Program-made: the position numbers and the translations under genes
Notes under the pieces: model-generated
Told to the model about the DNA's origin: nothing
What the model saw: the letters and a program-made list of their open reading frames with translations, nothing else
The model's database searches: none
Shown: positions 11,170 to 22,500 of the stretch, piece by piece
How the letters are laid out: each line of letters starts with the position of its first letter
Position numbering within the stretch: position 1 is the first letter of the stretch
Origin: Anaeromyces robustus
Lineage: Eukaryota > Neocallimastigomycota > Neocallimastigomycetes > Neocallimastigales > Neocallimastigaceae
Direction: 5' to 3'
Length of the DNA: 22,500 nt
NCBI GenBank assembly: GCA_002104895.1
Contig: MCFG01000301.1
Span: 30,001 to 52,500, forward strand

Positions 11170-12535
11170 ATGCAAACAGGAGGATCTATTAGGTAATTAT
11201 AAAACAATAGATTATTTTTTGAAAGGAATAATTGATAATAAAAATATTAAATAATGAAATTATTATATAAATATATTAATACCTTTTCTCATTTTCATTT
11301 TATATATATAATTAAATAATATAGAGAATATATTGATGCAAGAAAAAAGGGTGGAATTACATGGTATTTATTTATTTTTTTTACTAAAATGTTTTTATTT
11401 TACTTGAATATATTATTATAATATATATATATAAATATTTTATAATTATCATTTTTATTTAATGTATCATTAATAAATATTTATTTTCTATATATATATA
11501 ACTTTAAAATAATTGTCAATAAATATTTCAAATAATATGAATAATTTATAATAAAGGGATGAATTTCGTGCAATTAAAGCGAAAAAGGATGACTCATCCT
11601 TTAATGAAAATCAAATGTTAAAATACAGAGAAAAACTGGATGAAGAAAGAGATAGACGTTTAAAAGGTTATAGTATAGATAGTGATAAGAAAAAGAAAAA
11701 AGATAATAAAAGAAAAAGAAGTAGTAAAGATAAAAAGAGAGATAAAAGGAAAAAGAGATCTAGACATAGTAGACATGGTCATAGAAGACATTCAAGTAGA
11801 AGACATGATAGTAGTAGCAGTAGTAGTAGCAGTAGTGATAGTGAAAGTGATAGTAGTACTTCTAGTACTTCAAGTTCATCTAATTCAAGTTATAGTAGTG
11901 ATAATGATAGAAGGTCTCATCACCATAATGAAAAACATCATCATAGAGAAGATACTAATGATAGTAGTAGTCATAGACATGATCATGATCATAAACGTAA
12001 AAACAGTCATAATGATGATGATGCTATGGAAATTCATAAAGAAGAAACAGACGAATCAAATAAAGATAAATCCTCTACTACCATACGGCAAGAAAATAAT
12101 AATAATAATCATGATAATGAAGATGAATCAAAAATGAAAATTGATGAAAATCATCAAAACCAAAATAATGATAAACATTCAATGGAAGATAATGAATATA
12201 AAAAAGATAATAAAGACAATAAAGATAATAAAGATAATAAAGATAAAGATAAAAATAGTAATATTAAAGATACCCCATCTAAACATGAACATGAACATAC
12301 TAAAGATCGTCATCATTATAGTAAATATTCAAAATATAGTTCAGATTCAGGTTCAGATTCAGATTCTTCTTATGATTCAGATACAGAATCATCTTCTGAT
12401 TCAAGTAGATCAAGAAAGAAAAAGAATTATGTAATTTATTAATTTTATTATTATTGTTATTTTATTATATCGATATATTATATATTATATTCTAAATTAT
12501 TAAATTTTATATTAATTTATTTTATTTTTATGAAA

Positions 12536-12576
<41 letters not shown>

Positions 12577-12729
12577 ATTATAATTTTATAGAAAAAGCGT
12601 AGTCATTCTAAAGATAAAAAAAGAAGACATCATCATCATCATCACCATAGTAAAAAATCTTCATCTAAAAAGAATAAAGATGAGATGGCTCCCCCAGTAA
12701 AACTTTCTGAATTTTTAGGAAGAAATTAA
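11170..12729 (+). CDS. FAM133-like RS/KD-rich nuclear protein, 4 exons, 357 aa
   Basis: Exons: 11170-11192, 11325-11363, 11557-12430, 12592-12729. They sum to 1074 nt. The first two exons are only 23 and 39 nt. The N-terminal 50 residues are the recognisable part: IREYIDARKKGGITWDEFRA, then ENQMLKYREKLDEERDRRLK. They resemble the FAM133 pattern IQDYLNRPRPTWEEVK...FEEKMNENWKKEL. The rest is low complexity: a Lys/Arg-rich basic stretch, a Ser run with Asp/Glu, His- and Asn-rich parts, KDNKDNKDNKD repeats, Ser/Asp repeats, and seven His before the end. A short ordered-looking C-terminus closes it, PPVKLSEFLGRN. RS-like composition suggests a nuclear speckle or splicing-associated protein; this is inference. 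Low-complexity matches are weak evidence, so the family call rests on the first 50 residues. Intron 3 carries an (ATT)n tract at 12537-12574. Confidence 0.72.
12537..12574. repeat. (ATT)n microsatellite, intron 3 of the FAM133-like gene
   Basis: About 38 bases of pure TTA/ATT repeat lie shortly before the acceptor at 12590-12591. The run is intronic. Confidence 0.85.
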
Positions 12730-13651
12730 ATAATAGGACAAACAAACAAATATACAGAAACAAAAAAAAAAAAAATAAATATTTAAGTAAATAAGTAAAT
12801 AAATAAATAAATAAATAGATAAATAAATAAATAAATAAGTAAATAAATAAAATTATATATATTATAATATAAAGTATAATTTTATTTTATTTTATTTATT
12901 TTTATATTATATTTTATTAAAGTTTCATTTAAAACATTAAATACAAACAGAAACAAAAAGACAAAAGACAAAAAAGCAATTTTATATTTCATTTTTTTAT
13001 AATATTTATATTTATATCTATATTCTTCATATATAATTTAATATTCATTAATATTAGATATTTTTTTTTTTTTTTTATTTTTTATTTTTTATTTTTTATT
13101 TTTTTTTTTATTTTTTTTTTTTTACCTTTATGTTTAAATTTATAAATATATATATTTATGAAATAAAAAAAAAAAAAAAAAAAAACGGACAAAAGAAATA
13201 ATAATAAAAGGATATAAGAATTATCATTCATTATATTTACATTTCTATATAAATATATATTAAAAATATAATTTTTTTTTAAGTTATGAATCTATTTTTT
13301 TTTTTTCCTTATTATTATTAAAATTATAATAACATGTAAAATAAAATAAAATAAAATAAAATAAAATATGAAGCATTAACATTTATTAATATAGTTGTTG
13401 ATAAAAAAAATTTTTTTTTAAACCTTCCTACAATTTTAAATAATTAAAAGCAAAGATTATTGTAATTTATAATTTTTAAATAAAGTAAAGATAAATTTTT
13501 TTTAATAGTTTTATAATTTTATATTATATATATATATATATATAAAGTAAAAAAATAAAAAAAAAGAAAGAAAAGAAAAGAAAAGAAAAAATGAATAATT
13601 AAGATTTATATAAAATGTGAAAAATTTTATTAATACATATATATATTTTTA

Positions 13652-13682
<31 letters not shown>

Positions 13683-13890
13683 TTTTTTTTTATTTTATTT
13701 TTTATTTTTAAATTTTTTATAATTATATTTTGATATTGATTTGAATATATATAATATATATAATATATATAATATATATATTTATATTTATAGTTTATTT
13801 TTCATTTAATTTCAGTTTTTTATTTTTATTTTTATTTTTATTTTTTATTTTTAATTATTTTTCTTGTTCTTTTTTATTATATTATATGTG

Positions 13891-13927
<37 letters not shown>

Positions 13928-14019
13928 TTATTATTATGTTTAATTTGTATACATAAAAAACTATTGAAAAAGATGTGTTTTATATTTTATTATTTAAATA
14001 ACCGCTTTTATTATTTAAT
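12730..14019. other. Convergent spacer between the FAM133-like gene and psmB6
   Basis: This 1.29-kb region lies between two 3' ends. It is made almost entirely of simple sequence: AAAT/AAGT tetramers (12782-12852), T-rich ATTTTTT repeats (about 13059-13123), an A tract (13167-13185), AAAAT pentamers (about 13337-13367), AAAAG pentamers (about 13569-13589), ATTTTT repeats (13640-13690) and 31 consecutive T at 13892-13922. I see no gene, RNA fold or conserved block. The long T and A runs are possible assembly trouble spots. Confidence 0.8.
13892..13922. repeat. Homopolymer T tract, 31 nt
   Basis: An unbroken T run lies about 100 bases beyond the psmB6 stop, in the convergent spacer. The exact length is unreliable in any assembly. 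Confidence 0.9.
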
Positions 14020-16390
<2,371 letters not shown>

Positions 16391-17590
16391 TTTGATTATT
16401 AAATTTCTTTTTCAATTAAAAAAAAATTATATATTATATACTTTATATTATATAATCAAATGATTTGAAATGTCAATTATAATAATAAAATAGGGAATAA
16501 AATTAGTATTTTAATATATATATATTATGTTTCTTTTATTTAATTATTTTTATTGATTTTTTTTTTTTTTTTTTTTTAAATTTTAAAATAATCTGGGGTT
16601 AAAATTGAAATTATAAAAATTAAAACAATAATACAAGATAATTAAGATAATTATTAATATATAAATTATTATTTTATTTTATAGAAAATATTACTTTTTT
16701 AATATTATTTTATATATTTTTTTTCTTCTTTTTTTTTATTTTATTATTTAAAATTCAAGAAGATAGAAAAAAAAAGGTTTATGAATAAAATAGTTATTTT
16801 TTAAGTTATGAAATATATAGTTTTTTATTATATTAATTAATAATTAATTAATTATTAATAATATATTTATTATATTTTTAATTTTTACTAATATAATTTA
16901 TTAATTATATATATAAAAGAATTATAAAATAATTTCAAAATAATTATAATAATATGTAATATCCATATTTGACAAAGATTTAATTTAATATTTTTTACTT
17001 TTTTTTTATAAATTAAATATACATAAATGTATACATTATTATTATAAAAAATATAAATTATATTTAATACCACAAAACAATTTAACAAATATTTAATAAC
17101 AATAAGAAAAGTTAAAACTATATATATATATATTTTTTAAAAAAAAATTAAATATTAAATAATAATAAAACCCTTTAAATATATATTATTATCAAAAAGA
17201 AAGTAAAAAGTATTTTTAAATAATGAATGATTAAATATTTGTATATATGTATAAATATATATATGTATACATGTAAATAAAACTTTTTAATATATACTTA
17301 TATAAATCAATTTTATATATATTATCAAAAATGAAAATTAAAACCATTTTTTAAATAATAAATGATTATCAAAATAATAATAAGAATAAAATAAAATAAA
17401 ATAAAATAAAATAAAATAAAATGAAAGTAAAAAAAAAAAAAAAAGAAAAAAAAAAATTAATTCTTTTTTTCTTTTTTGATAGTTATTTTATTAATGATTT
17501 TATCAATATATATATATATGTTGATTTATTTGGGTATCTTTTATAAAAATTACAATCGTTAAGTGTTATGAAAATAATATTTTATATTAA
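16391..17590. other. Tandem spacer: psmB6 promoter side and ccdc130 3' flank
   Basis: This 1.2-kb A/T spacer has psmB6 starting at its left edge and ccdc130 ending at its right edge, both on the minus strand. The only GC-richer spot is a small CTGGGGTT patch at about 16592-16599, roughly 200 bases upstream of the psmB6 ATG and next to an 18-T tract (about 16559-16577). It could be a promoter element, but I recognise no known site. AAAAT pentamers occur at about 17389-17421. The open frame at 16888-17088 (minus) is Ile/Tyr/Asn-biased A/T noise. Confidence 0.75.
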
Positions 17591-18236
17591 TTATTCAGAA
17601 TTATTATCATCGTCTCCATAATCTTGACAGATTAAGGAAAGAGCATTTAATGGATTATTATTTTTATTTTCTATTGATTTTTCATTATTATTATTATTAT
17701 TATTATTATTGTTATTTTCTATTGATCTTTCGTTATTATTAGTATTATTATTTTCTACTACGCTTTTTTCTTTATTGATATTATTATATTTTTTATTTAT
17801 AACAAGATTTTTAGTAGAAGAAATTTCATTATAAATAGGTAATACTTGAGATTTTCTTATGTCTGGTATTAAAAAGGAAGTAGATGAATTATTATCATTG
17901 CTATTAATATTTTTATTTTTTTGTTGTTGTTTTATTATATTTAATTTAAGATTTGCTATAGATTTCAATTTTGTTTCTTGTTTTGATTTTTTAGAATTTT
18001 TATATATATTATTTATACTAGAATTACTTGAATTAGATTCATTCGAATATTTTCTTTTATGATTTTGATTATTTTTTTTATTAATATTATTATTGTTATT
18101 ATCAAAGATAGATGTGCTTTGAATTTCTAATTTTCTTTGATTTGCTTTGTCAAGTGAATCATCTAAAAATATTGAAATTAATTATATATATATATAAAAC
18201 AAAAATAACAATAAATTAATCCCATTATTATTATTA

Positions 18237-18298
<62 letters not shown>

Positions 18299-19774
18299 TT
18301 TTATCTTTTCTGAACGCTTGCTTTGCTTTTTCATTATCTTCTTGTGATTCTGGTAAAAGATCAATAGATAATAAATGCTTGTCTTTAAATTTTTTATCTT
18401 CTTCTTCTTTTTGTTTTTCTAATTTTTTTCTTTCCTATTATAATTTTTTTTTTTAATTATAATTTATAGTGTATATTTAAAAATACAATAATATTAATAT
18501 AAGGGCAATATAGAATAATAAGTATAGCAATAATAAACCATTGATCATACTCTAAATTTTTTTCTCATAATATAAGAAGAAGTGTATGGATCTTTCCATT
18601 GCCTATTATTAAGATTCTTAAAGATTGAGAAAAGATATGATATTTTATTTTAATTATTACAGTGATATAATAAAACATATAATAATTATATATTATTATT
18701 GACAAAATTAGTATTTACTTGTAATTGGGTTAAAAGAGGTACTGCCTCTTCGGCTTTTTTCTTATTTGAAATATCAGTTTCTAATTTATAAAATGCATTG
18801 GATTCTAATAATTCCTTTTCTTTTTCATCTATTTTACAATTTATAAATCAAAAATTAATATACATACATATATATATTTACATATACGTATATAAATATA
18901 TACTTTACCTGTTAGTTCTATAGAACCATTCTCTTTTGCATCCCATTCTTCAATTTTTCTTCTTGCACCTTTAACAATTACATATTCTGTATTCTATTTC
19001 ATTTAAAGTTTTAAATATAATATAAAATTTTTAATAAGAATTATTATATTATTAATACTTTTTTTTAATTTATAATTTCAAACCTTAGGATCTGTATGAA
19101 TTTCAATCCAATTTTGACATAAATGACATTTCATTCTAAAACTGAAAATTGGAGTTGAATAATACATTCCAATTTTTTTCTTTTCGGCATTATACCTGTT
19201 TCCTTTTTAGTATTCATTTATATATATAATTTCAAATAATTGAATACATTAAAACTTATATATATAATCTATAACTATAATTGCATTTATAAGTAATATT
19301 TTATTATATGATTTTTAATTAAATTATACCTTGCGTTATATAATTATTACATCCTTCACATAAAATATTATATGGTAGTTCAAATCTAATATAAAAGTTG
19401 CATTAAAATATTTATAATAATAATAATTGTAGGATAATTAGTATTATTAGAAATTTATGAAATATTTAAAAATTGTAATTTATAATTTTAAATATAATTT
19501 ATAATTACTTTCATTTACCGAACAATTAAAATTCCTTGATCTAATTTTCTTGCTCTATCTCTGTATGGATGTTGCCCAACATATTTATTAATAGAACCCT
19601 TTTATTGAAATTAAATAGCAATAATAATTATTAATATATTAATAATTAAATTTTTTTAAAAAAAAAAAAATTATAATAAAATAATAATAAAAGATTAAAT
19701 TTAATAAATTAGTATACTTTTGAAGGGTCCCAATCTGGTGGATAGTATTTATTTGTTGCTTTTCTTTCCGCCAT
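17591..19774 (-). CDS. ccdc130: CCDC130 / YJU2B splicing factor (Cwf16/Saf4 family), 9 exons, 426 aa
   Basis: Exons in order of translation: 19718-19774, 19519-19598, 19330-19385, 19084-19202, 18909-18993, 18719-18828, 18551-18616, 18299-18434, 17591-18162. They sum to 1281 nt. The start [19 protein letters not shown] and then [19 protein letters not shown] are near-identical to the animal protein. A zinc ribbon is formed by C55-x2-C58 (CEGC) and C90-x2-C93 (CHLC), with [10 protein letters not shown] between. [19 protein letters not shown] and a Lys/Glu helical region with [16 protein letters not shown] follow. The family joins the catalytic-stage spliceosome; the yeast relative Saf4 also takes part in spliceosome disassembly. 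Residues about 240-400 form an Asn/Ser/Lys-rich low-complexity tail with an 11-Asn run. The end, [17 protein letters not shown], resembles the acidic C-terminal motif of other family members. Two introns use purine-rich acceptors (AAAAAG at 19203-19204 and TTTAAG at 18617-18618), with a stronger-looking but frame-breaking AG just downstream. Confidence 0.94.
18239..18297. repeat. (ATT)n microsatellite, about 20 copies, ccdc130 intron 8
   Basis: On the coding (minus) strand the donor of exon 8 reads GTAATAATAAT and runs directly into about 20 AAT units. If retained, the first part would translate as poly-Asn before reaching TAA, so the boundary between coding repeat and intron is thin here. 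Splicing is supported by the clean AAAATATTTTTAG-type acceptor at 18163-18164 and by continued frame in exon 9. Confidence 0.85.
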
Positions 19775-20958
19775 TATTAAGTTACTTCATGTAGTGAGTA
19801 ATTAAAAAAAAATAATTTAAATAATTTATGGATTTTTATATTTATATATAAATATCTAATTATATAAAATAAGCTATTATAATATTATAATATATATATT
19901 ATTTTTATATTATTATTATTATTATTAATATTTATGATTTATTTATTAATATTAATAACTTTTATATATTTATAATTTTTTTTCTATTTTATTATATAAC
20001 AGTTGAATAAATAAAATAAATAAATCAAAATAAATTTTTATAATATAAATTGCATCATTTATTTATATTCATTTATATATATTTAAATTAAAATTTTGTA
20101 ATTGATAAATATATAATGTTAAATAATAATTTTTTAATAAAATACTCATCAAATAAATGTTAAATTTAATCTATTTCTTTTAAAGAATGTTTTGTATAAA
20201 TTATTTTTGTATTTTAAACTATTTAAGCACGGATGGTGCCAAAATAATTAATAATTAATAATTAATAAAATTCTTAAATTAATTATTTTATGAAAATTAA
20301 AATGTAATCTTTTTTTTTCTTATTCATTTTTTTTTTTTTTTACTTTTAATAATTAGAAGTTTTTTATATAATAAAAATCTTTCAATTCTTTTATGTAATC
20401 GAATTATTTTAATTTTTCTTTTTTTATTTAATTTTATTTAATTTTATATTTTTTAACAGTATCAATATTAAAGTATATTAAATAAATAAATAAATAATTA
20501 ATAATTCAATAAATACTGTGAAGTTGTTTTATGAATTAAAAAAACTTTTTTTTTAAAATCATTTACATATTTACAGAAAAAAAAAAAAAAAAAAAAACGT
20601 TGGTAAATATATATATGCTTATTTATTATTTTTATTTTATTTTATTAATTTTTTTTATCATTTTATTTTAGATATAATAAAATAATTAATTTATTAATAA
20701 TACATTAATTCTAAAGTTAAAAATAAGAATCCTTAAAAAAGAATAAAAAAAAAAGATTAAGTTATAAATTAAAATTATTTTTATATAATATATATTATTT
20801 TTTATTTGATTAACTGTTTATTGAGTTTTTATTAAATTTAATTTCTTTAATAATATCAATATATTTTTTTTAACTAAAATATATATTTATAAAATAATAA
20901 TATTGATTTGATATATATTATTATTAAATATTAATAATAAACAATAAACCAAAAAGAG
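19775..20958. other. Divergent spacer between ccdc130 and alg12
   Basis: This is an 1.18-kb A/T spacer that must hold both promoters. The one GC-richer patch is AGCACGGATGGTGCCA at 20226-20241, which contains a 4-bp inverted repeat GCAC/GTGC around GGATG. It is a plausible shared regulatory site, but I recognise no known motif. Other contents are a T tract at about 20327-20341, an A tract at 20577-20597, and an AAAT run at about 20479-20500. The alg12 start context is AGAGATGAAT. Confidence 0.75.
20226..20241. promoter_or_regulatory. Possible regulatory patch in the ccdc130/alg12 divergent spacer
   Basis: A 16-bp block with ten G/C, including GCAC-GGATG-GTGC, sits in otherwise near-pure A/T, roughly 450 bases from the ccdc130 ATG and 720 from the alg12 ATG. 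GC-rich islands in dictyostelid spacers often mark protein-binding sites. No known factor site is recognised, so this is inference from composition only. Confidence 0.25.
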
Positions 20959-22500
20959 ATGAATCATTGGGATTTCTTTTTATTTTTGGTAATGGTAACA
21001 TACATTTGTATGTGTCCATATACAAAGGTAGAAGAAAGTTTTAATCTTCAAGCAACACATGATATATTAATATATGGGGTAAAAGATATTTCGAAGTATG
21101 ATCATTTTGAATTTCCAGGTGTTGTACCAAGAACCTTCATTGGCTCATTACTTTTGGCTTTTATGGTTTATCCATTTAAGAATTTATTAAATGTTTTATC
21201 CTATAATGTTGACCAAGAAACATACGACAAAGTGTTTGGATACGTTTATAAATATGTTCATCCCTATGTTCCAAATTTCCCTAAAACTATCAATCCAGAA
21301 ATTTTCCAAAACAAATTCATTCTTCAATATGCTACTCGTATTGCATTAGCATTATTAGTTGTTTGGTCATTTTCTAAACTTCGTAGATCAGTGGCTAAGA
21401 CCTGGAGTAAAGAAGCTGGAAATTTCATGATTTTGTTAACAGCCGCTCAGTTTTACATTCCATTTTGGGGTTCACGTACTTTACCAAATACTTTTGCTTT
21501 AATTTTAGTTAATCTTGCTTTATCTTATTGGGTTTTAAAAACTACTAGAAAGAAGAGTAATAATAGAGGAAATAGAATTTACGAGAGAACAAGAAGTTAC
21601 TTAGTAATTTTCATTCTCACATTTACAGCATGTGTATTTAGAATTGAAATTGTTTTATTAGCTGTTCCAATTTTCCTTTTAGAAGTAAAAAATAAAAAAA
21701 TTAGTTTTGCTCGTTTAATTATTGTTGGCTTAATTTCAGCTATAATTTCAATTGGTATTAGTGTTGGTGTTGATTCATATTTCTGGGGTAAACCTATATG
21801 GCCAGAAGGTTCCGTATTCCAATTTAATGTTGTCAATAATGGAAGTGTTGCTTATGGAACTTCACCATGGTATAGCTATTTAACCGTTCATATTCCAAAA
21901 ATGTGTACTATTGCTATACCATTTATGTTATATGCATTCTATGAAAAACCAAGAATTAGACGTTTATTAACACCAGCTATTTTCTATGTTGTTGTTTATT
22001 CTTTCTTACCACATAAAGAGACTAGATTTATGTTTTATGTTGTTCCACTTATAAATACTGCTGGTGGTGTTGGTTTATTCTATATTCATAGTTCTAGTGT
22101 ATTCTCTGTAACCAAAAAATTAATATATTATATGACTATTCTTTTAATTATTGCTAACTTTGCTGTTTCTGGTTTAATGGCTTACATTTCTTCATTTAAC
22201 TATCCAGGAGGATATGCCCTTAAAAAAATGAATAAAATTGCTCCTTCATATAAAAATATTAATGTACATATTGATGTATTCAATGCTCAAACAGGTGTTT
22301 CAAGATTCGGTCAAATAAACGACAAATGGATTTATGATAAAGATGAATCTGTAATTAAACTTCAACAATTTAATAATAAAGGATATGATTATGCTATAGC
22401 TCTTCAGCCTTTTAATGATAGTGAAGATTGGAATATTGAAGCTTCTATAAATGCATTATCAGGTATTACTTTAACTAAAGACTACAAAAAAATTATTGAA
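20959..22500 (+). CDS. alg12: ALG12, dolichyl-P-Man:Man7GlcNAc2-PP-dolichol alpha-1,6-mannosyltransferase, 3' truncated by window
   Basis: One uninterrupted frame of 514 codons from ATG 20959 to the window edge, with no intron and no stop. The enzyme adds the eighth mannose to the lipid-linked N-glycan precursor in the ER lumen, using Dol-P-Man (family GT22). Residues 20-35, PYTKVEESFNLQATHD, are the family's conserved first lumenal loop with the acidic pair E25/E26. YDHFEFPGVVPRTF follows. FWGSRTLPNTFAL, CVFRIEIVLLAVP, WPEGSVFQFNVVNNGS and PWYSYLTVHIPK are further conserved blocks. HKETRF (352-357) is the GT22 signature. About ten hydrophobic segments are visible, including the first at residues about 5-20. 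The human protein is about 490 aa; this one already exceeds that, and the last 100 residues form a more hydrophilic C-terminal region. Codon use is less extreme than in the neighbours. Confidence 0.95.
   Translation, partial: MNHWDFFLFLVMVTYICMCPYTKVEESFNLQATHDILIYGVKDISKYDHFEFPGVVPRTFIGSLLLAFMVYPFKNLLNVLSYNVDQETYDKVFGYVYKYVHPYVPNFPKTINPEIFQNKFILQYATRIALALLVVWSFSKLRRSVAKTWSKEAGNFMILLTAAQFYIPFWGSRTLPNTFALILVNLALSYWVLKTTRKKSNNRGNRIYERTRSYLVIFILTFTACVFRIEIVLLAVPIFLLEVKNKKISFARLIIVGLISAIISIGISVGVDSYFWGKPIWPEGSVFQFNVVNNGSVAYGTSPWYSYLTVHIPKMCTIAIPFMLYAFYEKPRIRRLLTPAIFYVVVYSFLPHKETRFMFYVVPLINTAGGVGLFYIHSSSVFSVTKKLIYYMTILLIIANFAVSGLMAYISSFNYPGGYALKKMNKIAPSYKNINVHIDVFNAQTGVSRFGQINDKWIYDKDESVIKLQQFNNKGYDYAIALQPFNDSEDWNIEASINALSGITLTKDYKKIIE

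Noticed and set aside
11682-12434. Two Ile/Met/Lys-rich frames inside the FAM133-like gene (11682-12137, 12141-12434)
   Set aside because: They are +1 shadows of a purine-rich low-complexity exon; the composition is what AT-rich repeats give in that frame.
12628-12648. Seven-His run as a metal-binding site
   Set aside because: A CAT-repeat expansion in a low-complexity tail is the simpler explanation; no other ligand pattern is present.
12730-14019. Replication origin, centromere or transposon remnant in the convergent spacer
   Set aside because: A/T richness and homopolymers are general in this genome; no terminal repeats, ORF fragments or target-site duplications were seen.
16888-17088. 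66-codon minus-strand open frame between psmB6 and ccdc130
   Set aside because: Pure A/T-driven residues (I, Y, N, K, L), no splice partners and no conserved motif; not distinguishable from background.
17859-18062. Plus-strand frame opposite ccdc130 exon 9; also 18182-18364 minus with poly-Ile
   Set aside because: Antisense and wrong-frame shadows of the Asn-rich exon and the (ATT)n intron.
21597-21836. 79-codon minus-strand frame opposite alg12
   Set aside because: It lies wholly inside the well-supported alg12 coding frame on the other strand.

Overview
The window is nuclear DNA of a dictyostelid amoeba, most likely Dictyostelium discoideum or a close group-4 relative; the exact species cannot be fixed from the sequence. 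The reasons are extremely AT-rich spacers and introns, exons only moderately AT-rich, short introns starting GTAAGT/GTATAT/GTAAAT and ending in AG, AAAATG-type starts, A/T-ending codons, TAA stops, and coding runs of Asn, Ser, Thr and Gln. There are no tRNA, rRNA, transposon or CRISPR signatures.

Seven protein genes were rebuilt by hand from splice sites and reading-frame continuity. Most exons are too short to appear as long ORFs. Left to right: (1) 1-994, minus: a partial Gemin6-like Sm-fold protein whose 3' end lies off the left edge. (2) 2924-7733, plus, 13 exons, 667 aa: IFT54/TRAF3IP1, an intraflagellar-transport and microtubule-binding protein. (3) 8443-10267, plus, 5 exons, 327 aa: the scavenger decapping enzyme DcpS. 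(4) 11170-12729, plus, 4 exons, 357 aa: a FAM133-like RS-rich protein. (5) 14020-16390, minus, 7 exons, 214 aa: proteasome subunit beta-1 (PSMB6). (6) 17591-19774, minus, 9 exons, 426 aa: the splicing factor CCDC130/YJU2B. (7) 20959 to the right edge, plus, intronless so far: the ER mannosyltransferase ALG12. For genes 2 to 6 the spliced exon lengths sum to a multiple of three and end at a stop that suits the family.

The layout is minus, three plus, two minus, plus. That gives a divergent spacer at 995-2923, tandem spacers at 7734-8442 and 10268-11169, a convergent spacer at 12730-14019, a tandem spacer at 16391-17590 and a divergent spacer at 19775-20958. The spacers are nearly pure A/T with long homopolymer tracts. 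The exception is a GC-richer island near 1541-1670 with nested inverted repeats.

The genes do not form one pathway. Four of the seven, however, act in RNA metabolism: snRNP assembly (Gemin6-like), cap turnover (DcpS), a speckle-type RS protein (FAM133-like) and the spliceosome (CCDC130). The most striking content is an intact IFT54-type gene in a lineage that builds no cilia. Other points are a 100-bp structured island in the first spacer, several micro-exons, competing splice acceptors in the splicing-factor gene, and a psmB6 intron placed exactly at the propeptide/Thr1 junction.
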